Below, piece after piece: positions 61,609 through 64,000 of a DNA stretch of 64,000 bases; the stretch's first letter is position 1, and each line of letters starts with the position of its first letter. Under the pieces are notes generated by a model. The model ran no database searches. It was not told the DNA's origin and worked only from the letters and a program-made list of their open reading frames with translations. The DNA is taken from NCBI GenBank assembly GCA_964421865.1, contig CAYQZH010000001.1, forward strand, positions 1-64,000, in the 5' to 3' direction. This DNA is from SBAX01 sp964421865. Lineage in GTDB: Bacteria; Planctomycetota; Phycisphaerae; UBA1845. A program made the position numbers and the translations under genes.

Positions 61609-64000
61609 ATGTTCAAGAGAACGCTGTTGTTAGTCACACTCGCCGTCTTCGCGGGCCCGACGGACGCGGCTCACGCCGGAGGGAAAAACGTGGCCATCAT
61701 CGACAACGGAGGCGGGTCCCCACTCACCGAGGGAGAGAGATGGCACCAATTCCTGACGGACCATGGGTACGCCTGCACCGTCTTTCCCAAGGACGGGCCG
61801 ACGGGACCGCTCGACCCGTTCGATGTCGTCATCGACATGTCCGTTGACTGGTCCGACCCCTCCGGCGCGTTGGTAAATTTTATGCGCGCGGGGAAGACTG
61901 TAGTAACGGCAAAAAATGCCCCTTACGCGCTTGGGCTGACCGCGAATCCCACGGTCCAGGCTTGGATGGGCGCGAATGCCTCTGCGGGGGGCGGGGATGC
62001 CTTGGTCACGGTGGCGCGCGATCCAATCCTCGGCGACATCCCCCCAGGAACCGAGATCACGAATTGCGCGGACTTCCCCTGCGGTGCGGTCGCGGACACC
62101 TCAGGGCATCCCGGCGCCAAGGTTCTGGCGCGGTTGGAGGGAGGCGCAGGCAACGTGGCGATCATGCGCAACATTTGGGAGGGCGGCGTGTCAGTATACA
62201 TAACGCATTTCGTTGACCCTGGAACTCCCCTGAGTGAGGAAATCATCTCGAACGCCGTGCGGGCGCGCACGCTGACCATCCCGACCTTGAACGCATGGGC
62301 GCTCCTTGCCCTGGGCCTCGCTGTGGGCGTCGCAGGCGCGATTGTCATTCGGCGTCGTCGTTCTCATTGGGCAACGATTTCAATCTTGTTCGCCGTGTGC
62401 GTTTTCGCCGCCAGCCCAGCTGCGCGGGCGGAGGTGGGCTCGACCCAAGAGGGCGGGGTGACGAATTTGCGACTGGGCGACGCTGAGGGCTTTCACAGCA
62501 CCGACAAGACCGTCGCCAACCTGCGGTCCGTACCAATCCCTGACTCCCCCGGGCTCGTCGTCCTTTGGAACGAGACCCACGCCAACGGACCGAGCGAACC
62601 GTTTTACGCCATTGCTCTCGACGGAAAAAACGTCAACCAGGTCCGCGCCACCTCCTACGATCTGCTGCTTCGCTACGCTGGGTTCGATCCGGCGACCAAA
62701 GAGCCGAGCATCCCCATGGCGTTGACCGCGGACCCGGACGGTCAGCTTTACATCGTGCAGTTCGTGACCCAGCCCTTGTCCGCGTTCCGCCGCGCCGTAG
62801 AGACCCAAGGGGCCACCCTGCACAATTTCCTTCCCAACCATGCGTACATCGCCAGGGCGCCAGCGCAAGCTCGCGCTGCGGTTGCGGCCCTGCCCTTCGT
62901 TCGCGCCGTCGTGCCCTACCATCCCGGGTACAAGCTCGAGGAGTTTCTGCGCCACAATCTCGAACGCGCCGAGGAGTTCTATCCGTTGCGACGATACAAT
63001 GTCCAGATTTTCGAGCCGCGTCACAAGCCCATGGTGGCCGAAAGGATCAAAGCGCTCGGGGGCGTCGTCGACTCCCCGGACACCGGGAAGCACTTGCTGG
63101 CGGCCACGCTCACTCCCGCCCAACTCTTGCAGGTCGCCCGGTTGGATGAGGTGCTGTTCATCGACCGTTGGAGCGAGATGACGCCGGACATGAACAACGT
63201 GCGAGCTATTGGCGGGGCCAATACCATCGAGTTTTTCACGCCCGGCGCTTACCGGGGCACCGGCGTGCGCGGTGAAGTCTTCGACATCGGGTTCAACACC
63301 GAGCACGTCGATTTCGCCTCGGGCGATGCGTGTCTGCCCAGCACTCGCAGCCCACTCATCGAACATGGCGGTGCGGTGGGAACCGCCAATCACGGGGCGT
63401 CGACCTCCGGGATTATCTTTGGCAACGGGTCGGGTAACGCCACTGCCAAGGGTCTTCTGCCCTGCGGACAGGGGATCGTAGCCTGGACCGGCAATGTTGC
63501 GCTTTCCGGTGCGAGCCGATACCGCCATACATGCCAACTCGTCAAATCCGTCTGCTGTCCCACCAATCCCGTGGATCCCAATTGCCAGGAGGATCCCAAT
63601 TCCCCTTACGAGGCTGTGTTCCAGTCGACCAGCGCCGGAACCGCCGACACGACGGATTACACCACGTTTTCCTTTGACATGGATGATATGCTCTTCGACT
63701 TTGACCTCGTGCACTGCCAATCCCAAGGTAACTGCGGAGGCACCAGCGAGAGCGGTGACTGTCGGGCTTGTGGGGATTCCCGTTGTTCGCGCCCCCAAGC
63801 CTGGGGCAAGAACACCATTGCGGTCGGCGCGGTCAAGCACTACAACGACGCAAACAGTTTCCAATACAATTCGAATGACCGGTGGTGCAACCAGTATCAG
63901 GAACCGTCAAGCTGCGGGGTCTCTTGGTTTAGTTGTGCCAGCATCGGGCCCGCCGCAGACGGACGGATCAAGCCCGACCTGGTCGGGTTCTACGAATGCA
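61609..64000 (+). CDS. Secreted subtilisin-like (S8) protease with internal IPTL-CTERM, partial
   Basis: The frame runs open to the window edge (797 codons). AGGAGG lies 7-8 bases before ATG 61609. Signal peptide (TLLLVTLAVFAGPTDAAHA). Residues 25-215 equal the N-terminal domain of the preceding copy. IPTLNAWALLALGLAVG begins at 224, followed by RRRR and a second signal-like segment (SILFAVCVFAASPAARAEV). After a prodomain-like region (400-540) come S8 catalytic motifs: Asp559 in GEVFDIGFN and His595 in TANHGASTSGIIFGNG. The catalytic Ser should lie beyond the edge. Cys-rich insertions (CCPTNPVDPNC, CQSQGNCGG) suggest extracellular disulfides. It starts 44 bases after the truncated copy. Confidence 0.75.
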   Translation, partial: MFKRTLLLVTLAVFAGPTDAAHAGGKNVAIIDNGGGSPLTEGERWHQFLTDHGYACTVFPKDGPTGPLDPFDVVIDMSVDWSDPSGALVNFMRAGKTVVTAKNAPYALGLTANPTVQAWMGANASAGGGDALVTVARDPILGDIPPGTEITNCADFPCGAVADTSGHPGAKVLARLEGGAGNVAIMRNIWEGGVSVYITHFVDPGTPLSEEIISNAVRARTLTIPTLNAWALLALGLAVGVAGAIVIRRRRSHWATISILFAVCVFAASPAARAEVGSTQEGGVTNLRLGDAEGFHSTDKTVANLRSVPIPDSPGLVVLWNETHANGPSEPFYAIALDGKNVNQVRATSYDLLLRYAGFDPATKEPSIPMALTADPDGQLYIVQFVTQPLSAFRRAVETQGATLHNFLPNHAYIARAPAQARAAVAALPFVRAVVPYHPGYKLEEFLRHNLERAEEFYPLRRYNVQIFEPRHKPMVAERIKALGGVVDSPDTGKHLLAATLTPAQLLQVARLDEVLFIDRWSEMTPDMNNVRAIGGANTIEFFTPGAYRGTGVRGEVFDIGFNTEHVDFASGDACLPSTRSPLIEHGGAVGTANHGASTSGIIFGNGSGNATAKGLLPCGQGIVAWTGNVALSGASRYRHTCQLVKSVCCPTNPVDPNCQEDPNSPYEAVFQSTSAGTADTTDYTTFSFDMDDMLFDFDLVHCQSQGNCGGTSESGDCRACGDSRCSRPQAWGKNTIAVGAVKHYNDANSFQYNSNDRWCNQYQEPSSCGVSWFSCASIGPAADGRIKPDLVGFYEC

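Noticed and set aside
1..64000. CRISPR arrays, tRNA or rRNA genes, insertion-sequence transposases
   Set aside because: I looked for regularly spaced repeats, tRNA T-loop motifs, rRNA-like stretches and DDE transposase motifs and found none that could be supported.

Overview
This is a high-GC bacterial window that looks like a metagenome scaffold from Planctomycetota or a close relative. The evidence is a dockerin-like tail ending a secreted protein at the left edge (DFDGDGDVDGEDY), IPTL-CTERM sorting motifs at the right edge, myxococcus-type Cys-rich repeats, thrombospondin type 3 repeats, and many secreted or lipoprotein products. Two runs of exactly 100 N mark scaffold joins (38453-38552 and 53124-53223). 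Both can be interpreted: the first is flanked by an identical 55-base repeat, and the second restores one reading frame when removed.

The centre (about 0.8-40.5 kb, minus strand) is a complete type VI secretion system (T6SS). In transcription order it holds a coiled-coil protein, tssJ, tssK, tssL, tssM, tagF, tssA, tssB, tssC, hcp, tssE, tssF, tssG, tssH and vgrG. These are followed by a cargo region of three modules. Each module has a LysM/peptidoglycan-binding adaptor and one or more candidate effectors: a caspase-fold-like protein with a beta-propeller-like partner; a protein with an HPGN...GC motif; and a PAAR-LysM fusion followed by a large membrane-inserting protein, a small conserved protein, an Ig-like-domain protein and a DUF4123 adaptor. 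The locus ends with a second sheath gene in which TssB-like and TssC-like parts are fused. A 1956-residue transmembrane pseudokinase is divergent from the start of the operon. A sigma-54 promoter lies upstream of hcp, and a sigma-54 activator (GAF-AAA-Fis) is encoded at 57.3-58.8 kb.

The right part (46.5-56 kb, plus strand) is a surface-protein cassette: two tiny lipoproteins, a TPR/beta-barrel outer-membrane protein, a FecR-like secreted protein, a long Cys-rich lipoprotein and a Ca2+-binding-repeat protein with a C-terminal sorting-like tail. After the sigma-54 activator comes a NusG/UpxY-like antiterminator broken by a frameshift and a stop. Next is a 770-base intergenic region with a strong promoter/terminator pair for a possible non-coding RNA. 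The window ends with a tandem duplication of a secreted protein with an internal IPTL sorting signal; the second copy continues into a subtilisin-like protease that runs off the edge.

Most likely new biology: the TssB-TssC fusion, the caspase-like and pore-forming-like T6SS cargo with LysM/PAAR adaptors, the pseudokinase, the IPTL-plus-internal-signal-peptide polyprotein, and the unexplained minus-strand RNA candidate.
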